NCBI RefSeq assembly: GCF_001427635.1
Contig: NZ_LMHA01000001.1
Span: forward strand, 2,083,133-2,147,132
Reading direction: 5' to 3'
Source: Pseudoxanthomonas sp. Root65
GTDB taxonomy: Bacteria > Pseudomonadota > Gammaproteobacteria > Xanthomonadales > Xanthomonadaceae
Length of the DNA: 64,000 bases
Part shown: piece by piece, positions 16,636 to 27,688 of the stretch
How the letters are laid out: every line of letters begins with the position of its first letter
How positions within the stretch are numbered: the first letter of the stretch is position 1
Notes under the pieces: model-generated
The model's input: the letters and a program-made list of their open reading frames with translations, nothing else
Told to the model about the DNA's origin: nothing
Database searches by the model: none
Position numbers and translations under genes: made by a program

Positions 16636-18116
16636 GGCGGATGATGGCGCTCGCCGAACTGCTGCCCGACGTGGACGTGCCGCGCGACATCGTCGTGCGC
16701 GGCCTGACGCTGGACAGCCGCAGCGTGCAGCCCGGCGATGCCTTCGTCGCGATCGCCGGCTTCGGTGCGCATGGCCTGAACTTCACCGCGCAGGCGAAGG
16801 AGAATGGCGCCAGCGCGATCCTGTTCGAGCCGCCGGTGCCGGAAGGGCTGGAAGCGCCACGCGACGCGATCGCGGTGCCCGGCCTGCGCGCACGCATGGG
16901 CGTGATGGCGGACCGTTTCCACGCCGCACCGTCGCACGACATGAAGATGGTCGGCGTCACCGGCACCAACGGCAAGACATCCACCGTGCAGTTGCTGGCG
17001 CAGGCCTGGCACCTGCGCGGCGTGCGCTGCGCGACCGTCGGTACGCTCGGCGCCGGCATGTATGGCGAAGTGGTGCCCACCGGCTTCACCACACCGCTGG
17101 TGTTGCAGATGCACGCGTTGCTGGCGCAGTTCCGCGATGCCGGGGCCAAGGCTGTCGCGATGGAAGTCAGTTCGCACGCGCTGGACCAGGGCCGCGTGGA
17201 CGCCGTGCATTTCGATGTCGGCGTGTTCACCAACCTCACCCGCGACCATCTGGACTACCACGGCGACATGGAGCGTTATGGCGCCGCCAAGTCGCTGCTG
17301 TTCTTCCGCACCGGCCTGAAGGCGGGCGTGATCAACCTCGACGATGCCTACGGCCGCGAGCTGTTCGCACGGCTCCCGCATGGCCTGCAGCGCATCGGCG
17401 TGAGCTCGCGCGGGCAGGCCGACGCCAGCGTGCGTGCGGACGCGCTGCGCCTGGACGGCAACGGCATCGCGTTCGACCTGGCACTCGGCGACGACGTCCA
17501 GCCGGTGCAGTCGCGCCTGCTGGGTCGCTTCAACGTGGACAACCTGCTGGCGGTGGCCGGCGCGCTGCATGCGCTGGGCGATACGCCGGCCGACATCGCG
17601 CGCACGCTGTCGCGGCTGGCGCCGATCCACGGCCGCATGAACCGGCTCGGCGGCGACAGCGATGCGGCCGGCAACCGCCGCCCGCTGGTCGTCATCGACT
17701 ACGCGCACACGCCGGATGCGCTGGAACAGGCATTGGCCAGCCTGCGCGACCACGTGCAGGGCAGGCTGTTCTGCGTGTTCGGCTGCGGCGGCGACCGCGA
17801 CACCGGCAAGCGGCCGCAGATGGCGGCCATCGCCGAGCGCCTGGCGGACGTGGTGCTGGTCACCGACGACAACCCGCGCACCGAGGACGGCGACCGCATC
17901 GTGGCCGACATCATGGCCGGCTTCGCGAAGCCGGACGCGATCCTCGTGCAGCGCGACCGTGCGCAGGCGATCGCCCAGGCGGTCGCGCAGGCCGGACCCG
18001 ACGACATCGTGCTGGTGGCTGGCAAGGGCCACGAGCCCTACCAGGAAATCCACGGCGTGAAGCATCCGTTCGACGACACCGCCGTGGCCCGCCAGGCGCT
18101 GGAGGACCGTCGATGA
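16632..18116 (+). CDS. murE: UDP-MurNAc-tripeptide synthetase MurE
   Basis: Adds the third stem-peptide residue in the cytosol. The 494-residue ligase shows [11 protein letters not shown] (ATP loop, about residues 108-118), [26 protein letters not shown] and the C-terminal [10 protein letters not shown]; the DNPR motif is the known marker for meso-diaminopimelate rather than lysine. ATG 16632 overlaps the ftsI stop (ATGA); ATG 16641 is an alternative. The stop overlaps the murF start. Confidence 0.96.
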   Translation: MRRMMALAELLPDVDVPRDIVVRGLTLDSRSVQPGDAFVAIAGFGAHGLNFTAQAKENGASAILFEPPVPEGLEAPRDAIAVPGLRARMGVMADRFHAAPSHDMKMVGVTGTNGKTSTVQLLAQAWHLRGVRCATVGTLGAGMYGEVVPTGFTTPLVLQMHALLAQFRDAGAKAVAMEVSSHALDQGRVDAVHFDVGVFTNLTRDHLDYHGDMERYGAAKSLLFFRTGLKAGVINLDDAYGRELFARLPHGLQRIGVSSRGQADASVRADALRLDGNGIAFDLALGDDVQPVQSRLLGRFNVDNLLAVAGALHALGDTPADIARTLSRLAPIHGRMNRLGGDSDAAGNRRPLVVIDYAHTPDALEQALASLRDHVQGRLFCVFGCGGDRDTGKRPQMAAIAERLADVVLVTDDNPRTEDGDRIVADIMAGFAKPDAILVQRDRAQAIAQAVAQAGPDDIVLVAGKGHEPYQEIHGVKHPFDDTAVARQALEDRR

Positions 18117-19492
18117 AGCGGCTTCCCCTTTCCCTGCTGGCGCATTGGGCGGGCGGCGAACTGATCGGCGATGACCTGGTGATCGGCTCGCTGACCCACG
18201 ACACCCGCGCGCTGGTGCCCGGCAGCTTGTATCTGGCTTTGCGTGGCGAGCGCTTCGATGGCCATGACTTCGCCTACGACGCCGCCATGCGCGGTGCCGC
18301 CGCCGTACTGGTGGATCATGAAGTGAAGGTCGAGGTGCCGCAGGTGGTGGTGCCGGACACGCTGCTGGCGCTGGCGCGCATCGCCGCCGGCCTGCAGCGC
18401 GATCGCGTGGAGAAGACGGTCGCGATCACCGGCAGCAACGGCAAGACCACGGTGAAGACGCTGGTGGTCGCCATCCTGCAGCGCGCCGGCGTCACCTACT
18501 TCAATCCCGGCAACCGCAACAACGAAATCGGCCTGCCGATGGCCGTGATCGAGGCGCCGGACGATGCCGATTTCGCGGTCTACGAGATGGGCGCGGGCAA
18601 GCCGGGCGACATCGCCTACCTGACCGACATCGTCACGCCGGAAGTCGCGCTGGTGAACAACATCGCCGCCGCGCATCTGGAACGGCTGGGCTCGCTGATG
18701 GGCGTGGCCGAGACCAAGGGCGCCATCTACGAGGCGTTGCCCGCCGACGGCACGGCGGTGATCAATGCGGACGACGCCTTCGCCGAGTATTTCGCCAGCC
18801 GCGTGGCCGACCGCCGCATCCTCCGCTTCGGCCTGGAGGCGACCGCCGACCTGACCGCGCGCGACATCCGCACGACGGCCGACGGTTCGGACTTCGTGCT
18901 GGTGGCGCCGCATGGCGAGATCGCGGTGCAGTTGCACCTGCCGGGCCGACACAACGTCCTCAATGCGCTGGCCGCTGCCGGCATCGCGATGGCCTGCGGT
19001 GTGTCGCTGGCGATCATCGCCGACGGTCTGTCGGCCGCGCAGCCGGTCGCCGGTCGCCAGGTCGCGCACACGCTGCCGAACGGCGCGGTGGTGATCGACG
19101 ACAGTTACAACGCCAATCCGGGCTCGCTGATCGCGGCCATCGACACGCTGGCGGCTGCCAGCGCGCAGGCGGGCGGCGAGGGCTGGCTGGTGCTGGGCGA
19201 CATGCGCGAACTGGGCGACGACGCCGAGGCGCTGCATGCCGACGCCGGTCGTCGCGCGAAGGCCGCCGGACTGCGCCGTCTGTACACGCTGGGCCCGCTC
19301 AGTGCCGCCGCCGCCGCCGCCTTCGGCGAGGGCGCGCACGCCTTCGACGACCACGCCTCGCTGGCCGACACGCTGCGCGGCGGACTGCGCGACGGCGTGC
19401 GCTGCCTGGTCAAGGGTTCGCGCGGCAGCGCGATGGACCGGATCGTCGCCGCCTTGCTGTCCACCGGGGAGGACACACCGCATGTTGCTTGA
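18113..19492 (+). CDS. murF: UDP-MurNAc-pentapeptide synthetase MurF
   Basis: Joins D-Ala-D-Ala to the UDP-MurNAc tripeptide. The 459-residue protein contains the N-terminal [27 protein letters not shown] segment, ATP loop [11 protein letters not shown] (about residues 104-114), [27 protein letters not shown] and [15 protein letters not shown] 18113 overlaps the murE stop. It overlaps the start of mraY by 11 bases. Confidence 0.97.
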   Translation: MKRLPLSLLAHWAGGELIGDDLVIGSLTHDTRALVPGSLYLALRGERFDGHDFAYDAAMRGAAAVLVDHEVKVEVPQVVVPDTLLALARIAAGLQRDRVEKTVAITGSNGKTTVKTLVVAILQRAGVTYFNPGNRNNEIGLPMAVIEAPDDADFAVYEMGAGKPGDIAYLTDIVTPEVALVNNIAAAHLERLGSLMGVAETKGAIYEALPADGTAVINADDAFAEYFASRVADRRILRFGLEATADLTARDIRTTADGSDFVLVAPHGEIAVQLHLPGRHNVLNALAAAGIAMACGVSLAIIADGLSAAQPVAGRQVAHTLPNGAVVIDDSYNANPGSLIAAIDTLAAASAQAGGEGWLVLGDMRELGDDAEALHADAGRRAKAAGLRRLYTLGPLSAAAAAAFGEGAHAFDDHASLADTLRGGLRDGVRCLVKGSRGSAMDRIVAALLSTGEDTPHVA

Positions 19493-20567
19493 ACTGGCTC
19501 GCTGGCTGCAGAGCCTGGAAAACTTCTTCGGCCTGTTCGGCTATCTGACGTTCCGCGGCATCCTGGCCGCGCTGACGTCGCTGGCGCTCTCGCTGTGGCT
19601 GGGCCCGGCGGTGATCCGCAAGCTCGGCCAGCTCAAGGGTGGCCAGCCGATCCGCAAGGACGGTCCGCAGTCGCACTTCTCCAAGGCCGGCACGCCGACC
19701 ATGGGCGGCGCACTGATCCTGATGACGGTGCTGCTGTCTGTGCTGCTGTGGGGCGACCTGCGCAACAAGTACGTGTGGGTGGTGCTGCTGGTGATGCTGA
19801 CGTTCGGCGCCATCGGCTGGTACGACGACTGGATCAAGATCGTCAAGCGCGATCCCAATGGCCTGAAGTCGCGCTGGAAGTACCTGCTGCAGTCGATCTT
19901 CGGCCTGGCCGCCGGCCTGTACCTGTACCTGTACGCCGACGTGCCGGCGGCCACGACGTTCTACGTGCCGTTCTTCAAGTCGATCGCGCTGCCCCTGGCG
20001 GGCATCGGCTTCGTCGCCATCGCGTACTTCTGGATCGTGGGCTTTTCCAACGCGGTCAACCTGACCGACGGCCTGGACGGGCTGGCGATCATGCCGACGG
20101 TGCTGGTGGCCTGTGCGCTGGGCGTGTTCGCCTATGCCTCGGGCAATGCGGTGTTCTCCAGCTACCTGCAAATCCCGCCCGTGCCGGGGGCGGGCGAGCT
20201 GACCATCATCTGCGCGGCGATCGCCGGCGCGGGCCTGGGCTTCCTCTGGTTCAACACCTATCCGGCGATGGTGTTCATGGGCGACATCGGCGCGCTGGCG
20301 CTGGGCGCCGTACTGGGCACCATCGCGGTGATCGTGCGCCAGGAACTGGTGCTGGTGATCATGGGCGGCATCTTCGTCATCGAAACGCTGTCGGTGATGA
20401 TCCAGGTGGCGTCGTTCAAGCTGACCGGCAAGCGCGTGTTCCGCATGGCGCCGATCCACCACCACTTCGAACTGAAGGGCTGGCCGGAGCCGCGGGTGAT
20501 CGTGCGCTTCTGGATCATCTCCGTCGTGCTGGTCCTCGTCGGCCTGGCCACGTTGAAGGTGCGCTGA
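19482..20567 (+). CDS. mraY: phospho-MurNAc-pentapeptide transferase MraY
   Basis: Transfers the MurNAc pentapeptide to undecaprenyl phosphate to make lipid I, in the inner membrane. The 361-residue, roughly ten-helix protein has the family motifs [20 protein letters not shown] (about residues 48-67), the catalytic-aspartate stretch [22 protein letters not shown] (about 191-203) and [10 protein letters not shown], with [12 protein letters not shown] near the end. The next gene is ftsW, one base overlapping; murD, which sits here in most proteobacteria, is absent. Confidence 0.97.
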   Translation: MLLELARWLQSLENFFGLFGYLTFRGILAALTSLALSLWLGPAVIRKLGQLKGGQPIRKDGPQSHFSKAGTPTMGGALILMTVLLSVLLWGDLRNKYVWVVLLVMLTFGAIGWYDDWIKIVKRDPNGLKSRWKYLLQSIFGLAAGLYLYLYADVPAATTFYVPFFKSIALPLAGIGFVAIAYFWIVGFSNAVNLTDGLDGLAIMPTVLVACALGVFAYASGNAVFSSYLQIPPVPGAGELTIICAAIAGAGLGFLWFNTYPAMVFMGDIGALALGAVLGTIAVIVRQELVLVIMGGIFVIETLSVMIQVASFKLTGKRVFRMAPIHHHFELKGWPEPRVIVRFWIISVVLVLVGLATLKVR

Positions 20568-21880
20568 TGAACGACACGCCGCGCCAGGCCACGCGACTGG
20601 ACGCCATCGGGGGCCGTTTCGACCCCTGGCTGCTCGGCGCCATGCTGGCGCTGGCGTCGCTGGGCGTGGTGATGGTGGCGTCGGCGTCGATCTACCAGCA
20701 CGGCAACCCGTTCTACTACCTGGTCCGCCACGGCATGTTCCTGGTGGCCGGCGCCGGACTGGCGTGGTGGGTGACGCGCACCGAACTGAAGAGCATCGAG
20801 GCGCGCAACCACCTGCTGCTGCTTGGCTGCGTGGTGTTGCTGCTGATGGTGTTCGTGCCCGGACTGGGCGTGAGCGTGAAGGGTGCGCACCGCTGGATCA
20901 ACGTGGGCGTGTCGAACTTCCAGGTGGTCGAGGTGGTGAAGGTGTTCTTCATCGTCTGGCTCGCCAGCTACCTGGTGCGCTTCCGCGACGAGGTCAATGC
21001 GACCTGGGCCGCGATGCTGAAGCCGCTGGGCGTGGTGGTGGTGCTGGTCGTGCTGCTGCTGCTGCAGCCGGACTTCGGTTCGTCCTCGCTGCTGCTGGCG
21101 ATTACCGCCGGCATGCTGGTGCTGGGCGGCGTCAACATGCCGCGCATGTTCGGGCCGGTGCTGGTCGGGTTGCCGCTGCTCGCCATCGTCGCCATCGCCG
21201 AGCCGTACCGCATGCGGCGCCTGACGTCGTTTTCGGACCCGTGGGCCGATCCGTTCGGCAGCGGCTACCAGCTGACCAACGCGCTGATGGCGATCGGTCG
21301 CGGCGAGTGGGCTGGCATCGGTCTGGGCGGCTCGGTGCTGAAGCTCAACTACCTGCCGGAAGTGCATACCGACTTCATCTTCTCGGTGATCGGCGAGGAA
21401 CTCGGCTTTGTCGGCATCTGCCTGGTGGTGGCGCTGTATGCGCTGCTGGTCGGTCGCGCCTTCGTCATCGGCCTGCGCTGCGTGGAGATGCGCCGCCACT
21501 TCGCCGGCTATGTCGCCTTCGGCGTGGCGCTGTGGATCGGCATGCAGAGCTTCGTGTCGATGGGCGTGAACCTGGGCCTGCTGCCGACCAAGGGCCTGAC
21601 CCTGCCGCTGATCTCCTCCGGCGGTTCGAGCATCCTGATGACCTGCGTGGCGATGGGCCTGCTGCTGCGCGTGTCGTACGAACTGGAGCGCACCCAGCGC
21701 CAGGTCGCATTGCGGGGCGAGGCCGTGCAGGGCGGCAACGAGGCGCCGCGTGCGCCGGTCGATCCGCGCCCGACGACGCCTGCGCCCGCATCGGTCGCGG
21801 CGTCATCGCTCTCGCAGACGCTGCGCGGCACCCGCCGCCCGCAGCCGCGCGTCGAGCCGACGTTCGAGAGGCTGGCATGA
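20567..21880 (+). CDS. ftsW: septal peptidoglycan polymerase FtsW
   Basis: SEDS-family glycosyltransferase that polymerises lipid II at the division site with FtsI. The 437-residue, about ten-helix protein starts [20 protein letters not shown]. Conserved stretches are [36 protein letters not shown], the loop [21 protein letters not shown] (catalytic Asp region) and [19 protein letters not shown] cytoplasmic tail of about 60 residues, rich in Pro, Ala and Arg, follows. ATG 20567 overlaps the mraY stop (TGATG). Confidence 0.96.
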   Translation: MNDTPRQATRLDAIGGRFDPWLLGAMLALASLGVVMVASASIYQHGNPFYYLVRHGMFLVAGAGLAWWVTRTELKSIEARNHLLLLGCVVLLLMVFVPGLGVSVKGAHRWINVGVSNFQVVEVVKVFFIVWLASYLVRFRDEVNATWAAMLKPLGVVVVLVVLLLLQPDFGSSSLLLAITAGMLVLGGVNMPRMFGPVLVGLPLLAIVAIAEPYRMRRLTSFSDPWADPFGSGYQLTNALMAIGRGEWAGIGLGGSVLKLNYLPEVHTDFIFSVIGEELGFVGICLVVALYALLVGRAFVIGLRCVEMRRHFAGYVAFGVALWIGMQSFVSMGVNLGLLPTKGLTLPLISSGGSSILMTCVAMGLLLRVSYELERTQRQVALRGEAVQGGNEAPRAPVDPRPTTPAPASVAASSLSQTLRGTRRPQPRVEPTFERLA

Positions 21881-22956
21881 GCGCGGTGATGTCGGCTCCC
21901 GTCATGATCATGGCCGGCGGCACCGGCGGCCACATCTTCCCCGCGCTGGCCGTGGCCAAGGTGCTGCGCGCGCGTGGCGTGCCGGTAGTGTGGCTGGGTG
22001 CCGACGGGGCGATGGAAACGCGACTGGTACCGCCGCACGACATCCCGCTGGACACGCTTGCCATCACCGGCCTGCGCGGCAAGGGCTCGCTGGCCCTGCT
22101 CGGTGCGCCGGTGCGCGTGCTGCGCGCGATCCGCGCCGCTGGCTTCGTGCTCCGTCGCCGTGCGCCGCGCGCGGTGGTGAGCTTCGGCGGGTTCGCCGCC
22201 GGTCCGGGTGGTGTCGCCGCGCGGCTGCTGGGCCTGCCGCTGCTAGTGCACGAGCAGAACCGCGCGGCCGGCTTCACCAACCGCATGCTGGTGAAGGTCG
22301 CTCGCCGCGTGATGACGGGCTTCCCCGGCGCCTTCCCGAAGCGCGAGGAAGTGGTCGGCAATCCGGTGCGCGAGGAGATCGCGACGTTGCCCGCACCGGC
22401 CATCCGCTTCGCCGCTCGCACCGGCCCGATGCGCGTGCTCGTGCTTGGTGGCAGCCAGGGCGCGCGTGCCTTGAACCTGGCGGTTCCGCAGGCGATCGCG
22501 GCCCTGCCGGCGGGCAGCGTCGACGTGCGCCACCAGTGCGGCGAGAAGCTGCGCGACGAAGCGGCCAAGGCCTATGCGGACGCCGGCGTGGCGGTGCGCG
22601 TGGAGGCCTTCATCACCGACATGGCCGAAGCCTACGCCTGGGCCGATCTGGTCGTCTGCCGTTCCGGCGCCTCCACGCTCGCCGAGCTCTGCGCCGTCGG
22701 CGTAGGCAGCGTGCTGGTGCCATTCGCGCAGGCCGTGGACGACCACCAGACCCGCAACGCCGAATACCTGGTCGAGCGCGATGCCGCCGTGCTGCTCAAG
22801 CAGGACGAGGCACTGGCCACGACGCTGGCCGCGACGCTGCGCGACCTCGCCGGCGACCCCGCCCGCCGCCTGGCGATGGCACAGGCCGCGCGCACGCTGG
22901 CGAAAACCGATGCGGCCGACCGCATCGCCGACATCATTCTTGAGGTGCAGCCGTGA
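21877..22956 (+). CDS. murG: lipid II synthase MurG
   Basis: GT28 glycosyltransferase that adds GlcNAc to lipid I on the inner face of the membrane. The 359-residue protein shows the glycine-rich [18 protein letters not shown] loop (about residues 10-27), [40 protein letters not shown] and the UDP-GlcNAc-site region [20 protein letters not shown] 21877 overlaps the ftsW stop. The murG-murC junction is the longest gap in the murE-ftsA run and holds a repeat. Confidence 0.97.
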   Translation: MSAVMSAPVMIMAGGTGGHIFPALAVAKVLRARGVPVVWLGADGAMETRLVPPHDIPLDTLAITGLRGKGSLALLGAPVRVLRAIRAAGFVLRRRAPRAVVSFGGFAAGPGGVAARLLGLPLLVHEQNRAAGFTNRMLVKVARRVMTGFPGAFPKREEVVGNPVREEIATLPAPAIRFAARTGPMRVLVLGGSQGARALNLAVPQAIAALPAGSVDVRHQCGEKLRDEAAKAYADAGVAVRVEAFITDMAEAYAWADLVVCRSGASTLAELCAVGVGSVLVPFAQAVDDHQTRNAEYLVERDAAVLLKQDEALATTLAATLRDLAGDPARRLAMAQAARTLAKTDAADRIADIILEVQP

Positions 22957-23060
22957 TTCGTGATGGGGGATTCGTGATTCGTGAGGGCAACAGCAAGCGA
23001 GGCGTCTTGACGCTGCGCGGGAGCACTTGTGCGAATCCCGAATCCCGAATCACCAATCCC
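22953..23060. repeat. GGGATTCGTGATTC-type inverted repeat between murG and murC
   Basis: GTGATTCGTGATGGGGGATT and following bases at 22953-22983 face CGAATCCCGAATCCCGAATC at 23032-23060, the inverted unit with about 48 bases between. It is the same family as the element at the end of rsmH. It overlaps the murG stop and ends shortly before the GGAGGTG ribosome site of murC. Confidence 0.8.
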
Positions 23061-23080
23061 GCGGCCACCGGAGGTGCCCC

Positions 23081-24532
23081 ATGATCGCCGCCGCACGCGA
23101 GCGCCGCCTGCAGCACACCGGCAACCTGGCGCAGGCGTTCCGGCGGGTGCATTTCGTCGGTATCGGCGGCTCGGGCATGAGCGGCATCGCCGAGGTGCTG
23201 TGCACGCTGGGCTACGAAGTCTCCGGCTCGGACAACGCCGACAACGCCGCGACCCGCCGCCTGGCCTCGCTGGGTGCGCGCGTGATGCGTGGCCACAATG
23301 CGTCGAATGTGCTGGGCACCGACTGTGTCGTCGTCTCCAGCGCGATCAAGCACGACAACCCGGAACTGATGGAAGCGCGCAGCCAGCGCATCCCCATCGT
23401 GCCGCGCGCGGCGATGCTGGCCGAACTGATGCGCTTCCGTCGCGGCATCGCCGTGGCCGGCACGCATGGCAAGACCACCACCACCAGCCTGGCTGCGGCC
23501 GTGCTGAGCGAGGGCGGGCTGGACCCGACCTTCGTCATCGGCGGGCAACTGCTCGCCGCCGGTGCCAACGCCAAGCTCGGCGACGGCCAGTGGCTGGTCG
23601 CCGAGGCCGACGAGAGCGACGGCAGCTTCCTGCGCCTGAATCCACTGATCTCCATCGTCACCAACATCGATGCCGATCATCTGGAAAACTACGGCAACGA
23701 CTTCGAGCGCGTGAAGGCGGCCTTCGCCGAGTTCCTGCAACGCCTGCCGTTCTACGGCCTGGCGGTGCTGTGCATCGACGATCCGGAAGTCGCCGCGATC
23801 GCCGCGGACACCCCGCGCCACGTGATGAGCTACGGCTTCGCCGAGAACGCCGACGTGCGCGCCGAAGAGGTGACGCAGGAAGGCGGTCGCATGCACTTCA
23901 CCCTGCGCCTGCCGGAAGACGCCAGCATCCGCGTCAGCCTCGCGCTGCCGGGCCGCCACAACGTGCAGAACGCGCTGGCCGCTGCCGCGGTGGGCTGGCA
24001 GTTGGGCGTGTCGCCGGAGAATATTGCGGCCGCGCTGGAAAAGTTCGCCGGCATCGGCCGCCGCTTCAATGACCTCGGCGAGATCGCCACGCCGCAGGGC
24101 GCCCGCGTGCAACTGGTCGACGACTATGGCCATCACCCGAGGGAGCTGGCCGCGGTGTTCGCCGCCGCGCGCGGCGGCTGGCCGCACAAGCGCCTAGTGG
24201 TCGCGTTCCAGCCGCACCGTTACAGCCGCACGCGAGACCAGTTCGATGCCTTCGCCGCCGTGTTGTCGGAAGCCGATGCGCTGGTGCTGAGCGAGGTGTA
24301 TCCGGCCGGCGAGCAGCCGATCGCCGGCGCGGATTCCAAATCGCTGGCGCGTGCCATCCGTGCGCGCGGCCGCAACGAGCCGGTGGTCGTCAGCCAGGTC
24401 AGCGACCTGGTCGACGTGCTGCCCGCCGTCCTGCAGGACGGCGATCTGCTGCTGCTGATGGGCGCCGGCGACATCGGCCACATGTCGCAGCACATCGCAG
24501 CGCACGGCTTCGCCGCGAAGGATCCCGCATGA
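23081..24532 (+). CDS. murC: UDP-MurNAc-L-alanine ligase MurC
   Basis: Attaches L-alanine to UDP-MurNAc, the first step of stem-peptide assembly. The 483-residue protein has [18 protein letters not shown] (about residues 22-39), [19 protein letters not shown] (ATP loop), [24 protein letters not shown] and [13 protein letters not shown] 23081, 5 bases after GGAGGTG, gives [20 protein letters not shown]; an in-frame extension upstream is repeat-derived and rejected. Confidence 0.96.
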   Translation: MIAAARERRLQHTGNLAQAFRRVHFVGIGGSGMSGIAEVLCTLGYEVSGSDNADNAATRRLASLGARVMRGHNASNVLGTDCVVVSSAIKHDNPELMEARSQRIPIVPRAAMLAELMRFRRGIAVAGTHGKTTTTSLAAAVLSEGGLDPTFVIGGQLLAAGANAKLGDGQWLVAEADESDGSFLRLNPLISIVTNIDADHLENYGNDFERVKAAFAEFLQRLPFYGLAVLCIDDPEVAAIAADTPRHVMSYGFAENADVRAEEVTQEGGRMHFTLRLPEDASIRVSLALPGRHNVQNALAAAAVGWQLGVSPENIAAALEKFAGIGRRFNDLGEIATPQGARVQLVDDYGHHPRELAAVFAAARGGWPHKRLVVAFQPHRYSRTRDQFDAFAAVLSEADALVLSEVYPAGEQPIAGADSKSLARAIRARGRNEPVVVSQVSDLVDVLPAVLQDGDLLLLMGAGDIGHMSQHIAAHGFAAKDPA

Positions 24533-25488
24533 GCGCGCTGACCGTGCCGCCGCTGCGCATCGCCGACGCATCACGTTTCGGCCGCGTCGCCGTGCTGCTG
24601 GGCGGGGTGTCCAGCGAGCGCGAGGTGTCGCTGAACTCCGGGCAGAACGTGCTCGACGCGCTGCTCGCGCGCGGCGTGCAGGCGTTCGCCGTGGACGGCG
24701 TGCCGGCGCTGGTCGAGGCGATCCGCGCCGGCAAGGTCGACCGCGTGTTCAACATCATGCACGGCGGCGATGGCGAGAATGGCGTGCTGCAGGGCCTGCT
24801 GCAGTCGCTGGGCGTGCCTTATACCGGCCCGGGTGTGCTCGGTTCGGCGTTGACCATGGACAAGATCCGCACCAAGCAGGTGTGGCAGGCCGCGGGTTTG
24901 CCGACGGCGAGCTTCGTGCGCATTGCCACCGGTGGCGATCTGGTCGCGGCGGTGCGCACGCTGGGCTTCCCGGTGTTCGTCAAACCGTCGGCCGAAGGCT
25001 CCAGCGTCGGTGTGTTCCAGATCCAGGGCGAGGACGACCTCGCGCCCGCGGTCGCGTTCGCCTCGACGTATCCCGGCGAGCTGCTGGCCGAGCAGATGCT
25101 CACCGGCGGCGAGTTCACTGTCGCCATCCTCGGTGACCTCGCGCTGCCGTCGGTGCGCATCGTGCCGGCGCAGGGCTGGTACGACTACCACGCCAAGTAC
25201 ATCGCCGAGGACACGCAGTACCTGTGCCCCGGCCTGGACGATGCCGGCGATGAAGCGCAGATCCGCGCGCTGGCGCTGGACGGATTCCGTGCGGCTGGCT
25301 GCAGCGGGTGGGGCCGCGTCGACGTGATGCGCCATGCCGATGGCCGCTTCCTGCTGATGGAAGTCAACACCGCGCCGGGCATGACCAGCCACTCGCTGGT
25401 GCCGAAGGAAGCGGCGCAGGTCGGCATCGGCTTCGAGGAGCTGTGCTGGCGCATCCTTGAGCAGACGCTACCGGAGGTGGCGGGCTGA
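24529..25488 (+). CDS. ddl: D-alanine--D-alanine ligase
   Basis: ATP-grasp enzyme that makes the D-Ala-D-Ala dipeptide used by MurF. The 319-residue protein shows [19 protein letters not shown] (about residues 21-39), [49 protein letters not shown] and the C-terminal metal site [20 protein letters not shown]. It is the DdlB-type gene normally found in this cluster. ATG 24529 overlaps the murC stop; the stop overlaps ftsQ. Confidence 0.96.
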   Translation: MSALTVPPLRIADASRFGRVAVLLGGVSSEREVSLNSGQNVLDALLARGVQAFAVDGVPALVEAIRAGKVDRVFNIMHGGDGENGVLQGLLQSLGVPYTGPGVLGSALTMDKIRTKQVWQAAGLPTASFVRIATGGDLVAAVRTLGFPVFVKPSAEGSSVGVFQIQGEDDLAPAVAFASTYPGELLAEQMLTGGEFTVAILGDLALPSVRIVPAQGWYDYHAKYIAEDTQYLCPGLDDAGDEAQIRALALDGFRAAGCSGWGRVDVMRHADGRFLLMEVNTAPGMTSHSLVPKEAAQVGIGFEELCWRILEQTLPEVAG

Positions 25489-26273
25489 TGAACGCCGCCC
25501 TGCGCATCCTGACCTGGCTGATCGCGCTGGCGCTGGTGGCGCTGCCGGTCGTGGCCGTGGTCAACGGCTGGATCGGCGCCGATCGCTGGCCGCTGACCCG
25601 CCTGCGTGTGCAAGGCGAATTGAGCCGCGTGGATCCGGCGCAGCTGCAGGCCACCGTGCTGCCCTACGCGCGACGGGGCTTTTTCGCGGTGCGGCTGGAA
25701 GACGCCAAGCATGCGGTCGAGCAACTGCCGTGGGTGGAGCGCGCCGACGTGCGCAAGCGCTGGCCGGACGTGCTGGAAGTACGCATCACCGAGCACAAGC
25801 CGTTCGCGCGCTGGGGCAACGACAAGCTGCTGTCCGAACACGGTCGCCTGTTCCCGATGCCGAAGGAGCTGACCGGGCTGGAGCTGCCGCAGCTCGGTGG
25901 CCCGGATTCGCAGGTGCAGGAAGTGACCGCGCTGTACAACGAGTCGCGCCAGCTGTTCGCGCCGATGGGCCTGGACGTGACCACGCTGGTGATGGACGCG
26001 CGCGGCAGCTGGTCGCTGCTGCTGGGCAACGGCACGCAGGTCGTCGTCGGCCGCACCGACGCGCGTCCGCGGCTGGGCCGTTTCGCGCGGATGCTGCCGC
26101 AGCTGCTGACGGCCGCCCAGGCACAGCCGCTGGTGCGCGCCGACCTGCGCTACACCAACGGCTTCGCGCTCAGCTGGGGCGACGCACCCAAGGCGCCGCC
26201 GCCGGCTGCCACACCGACTCCATTGCCTGCGCCGATCGCGGTCGCAGGTCGTCTTCTGCAGGGCACTACATGA
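25488..26273 (+). CDS. ftsQ: cell division protein FtsQ
   Basis: Bitopic inner-membrane divisome protein. The 261 residues comprise a transmembrane helix near 4-24 (ALRILTWLIALALVALPVVAV), a POTRA domain (RLRVQGELSRVDPAQLQATV; about 42-110) and the FtsQ domain with VLEVRITEHKPFARWG. It ends in a Pro/Ala-rich tail (APKAPPPAATPTPLPAP). ATG 25488 overlaps the ddl stop as TGATG, and its own stop overlaps the ftsA start. Confidence 0.95.
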   Translation: MNAALRILTWLIALALVALPVVAVVNGWIGADRWPLTRLRVQGELSRVDPAQLQATVLPYARRGFFAVRLEDAKHAVEQLPWVERADVRKRWPDVLEVRITEHKPFARWGNDKLLSEHGRLFPMPKELTGLELPQLGGPDSQVQEVTALYNESRQLFAPMGLDVTTLVMDARGSWSLLLGNGTQVVVGRTDARPRLGRFARMLPQLLTAAQAQPLVRADLRYTNGFALSWGDAPKAPPPAATPTPLPAPIAVAGRLLQGTT

Positions 26274-27505
26274 ATCGCAAGGGTGACAAATCGCTGATCG
26301 TCGGGCTGGACATCGGCACCTCCAAGGTGACGGCGCTGGTCGGCGAGTACGCACCGGGCAATCCGATCGAGGTGATCGGCATCGGCTCGCACGAATCGCG
26401 CGGCCTCAAGCGCGGCGTCGTGGTGGACATCGAGTCCACCGTGCAGTCGATCCAGCGCGCGATCGAGGAAGCCGAGCTGATGGCCGGCTGCGAGATCCGC
26501 TCGGTCTACGCCTCGATCTCCGGCAACCACGTGCAGTGCCGCAACTCGCCGGGCATCGTGCCGATCCGCGACGGCGAAGTGACCTGGGGCGACCTGGACC
26601 GCGTGCTGGAAGCGGCCAAGGCCGTCGCCATCCCGGCCGACCAGAAGATCCTCCACGCCATCCCGCGCGAGTACAAGCTGGACAACTCGCAGGAAGGCAT
26701 CCGCAACCCGGTCGGCATGACCGGCGTGCGCCTGGAAGTGGATGCGCACCTGGTGTTCTGCGCGCAGTCCGCCGCCGCCAACATCAGCAAGTGCGTGCAG
26801 CGCTGCGGCCTGCAGATCGACGACCTGATCTTCTCCTCGCTGGCCTCCAGCGTCGCCGTGCTGACCAGCGACGAGCGCGAGCTCGGCGTGGTGCTGGTCG
26901 ACATGGGTGCGGGCACCACCGACCTGGCGGTGTTCGTGCAGGGCGCGATCTGCCACACCGCGTCGCTGCCGATCGCCGGCGACCAGGTGACCAACGACAT
27001 CGCGCACATGCTGCGCACGCCTACGCCGGAAGCCGAGCAGATCAAAGTGCGCTACGCCTGCGCGCTGGCCCAGCTGGCCACGGCGGAAGAAAGCATCCAG
27101 GTGCCCAGCGTCGGCGACCGCCCACCGCGCCGCCTGCCGCGCCACGCGCTGGCGCAGGCCGTGCAGCAGCGCTACGAGGAGATCTTCGAGATGGTGCAGG
27201 CCGAACTGCGCCGCTCAGGTTTCGAAGAGCGCGTGCGCGCCGGCATGGTGCTGACCGGCGGCGCCGCGAAGATGGAAGGCGTGGTCGAACTGGCCGAAGA
27301 GATGCTGCAGATGCCCGTGCGCGTCGGTATCCCGCAGCACGTCACCGGCCTGGGCGAAGTGGTCGGCAACCCGGTGCACGCCACCGGCGTCGGCCTGCTG
27401 CTGATGGGCAGCCAGATCGAACATCCCCGGCGTCCGTCGCTGCCCACGGGCAAGGCGGGCAGCTGGTTCAAGAAACTGCAGAACTGGTACAGGGGCGAGT
27501 TCTGA
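26270..27505 (+). CDS. ftsA: cell division protein FtsA
   Basis: Actin-like ATPase that tethers FtsZ filaments to the membrane. The 411-residue protein begins MNRKGDKSLIVGLDIGTSKV (phosphate 1 motif), has the SHI 1C-domain segment SRGLKRGVVVDIESTVQSI, phosphate 2 LVDMGAGTTDLAVF (about residues 208-221) and adenosine motif LTGGAAKMEGV. The C-terminal amphipathic anchor is KAGSWFKKLQNWYRGEF. A 183-base gap with a repeat separates it from ftsZ. Confidence 0.96.
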   Translation: MNRKGDKSLIVGLDIGTSKVTALVGEYAPGNPIEVIGIGSHESRGLKRGVVVDIESTVQSIQRAIEEAELMAGCEIRSVYASISGNHVQCRNSPGIVPIRDGEVTWGDLDRVLEAAKAVAIPADQKILHAIPREYKLDNSQEGIRNPVGMTGVRLEVDAHLVFCAQSAAANISKCVQRCGLQIDDLIFSSLASSVAVLTSDERELGVVLVDMGAGTTDLAVFVQGAICHTASLPIAGDQVTNDIAHMLRTPTPEAEQIKVRYACALAQLATAEESIQVPSVGDRPPRRLPRHALAQAVQQRYEEIFEMVQAELRRSGFEERVRAGMVLTGGAAKMEGVVELAEEMLQMPVRVGIPQHVTGLGEVVGNPVHATGVGLLLMGSQIEHPRRPSLPTGKAGSWFKKLQNWYRGEF

Positions 27506-27608
27506 GTGAAGAGGAGCGAGGAGTGAGAGGAGGCGTGAGATGCGAGGCGGGAATGGCGAGGAGCGGCGTGCTCTGCTCACTCCTCACTTCTCTCCGCTCA
27601 CTCCTCAA
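27504..27608. repeat. GAGGAGTGAG-type inverted repeat between ftsA and ftsZ
   Basis: GAGTGAAGAGGAGCGAGGAG and following bases (27504-27532) face CTCACTCCTCACTTCTCTCC and following bases (27576-27608), an inverted, slightly diverged pair about 43 bases apart. It starts at the ftsA stop. It could form a long hairpin in the ftsA-ftsZ mRNA. Confidence 0.75.
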
Positions 27609-27688
27609 CTAAAGAGGCGAAGCAGTTCCGCGATACCGAAACACCGTTCCACCCAGCAACACATAACTAAATAAACGAGGACAAGGAC

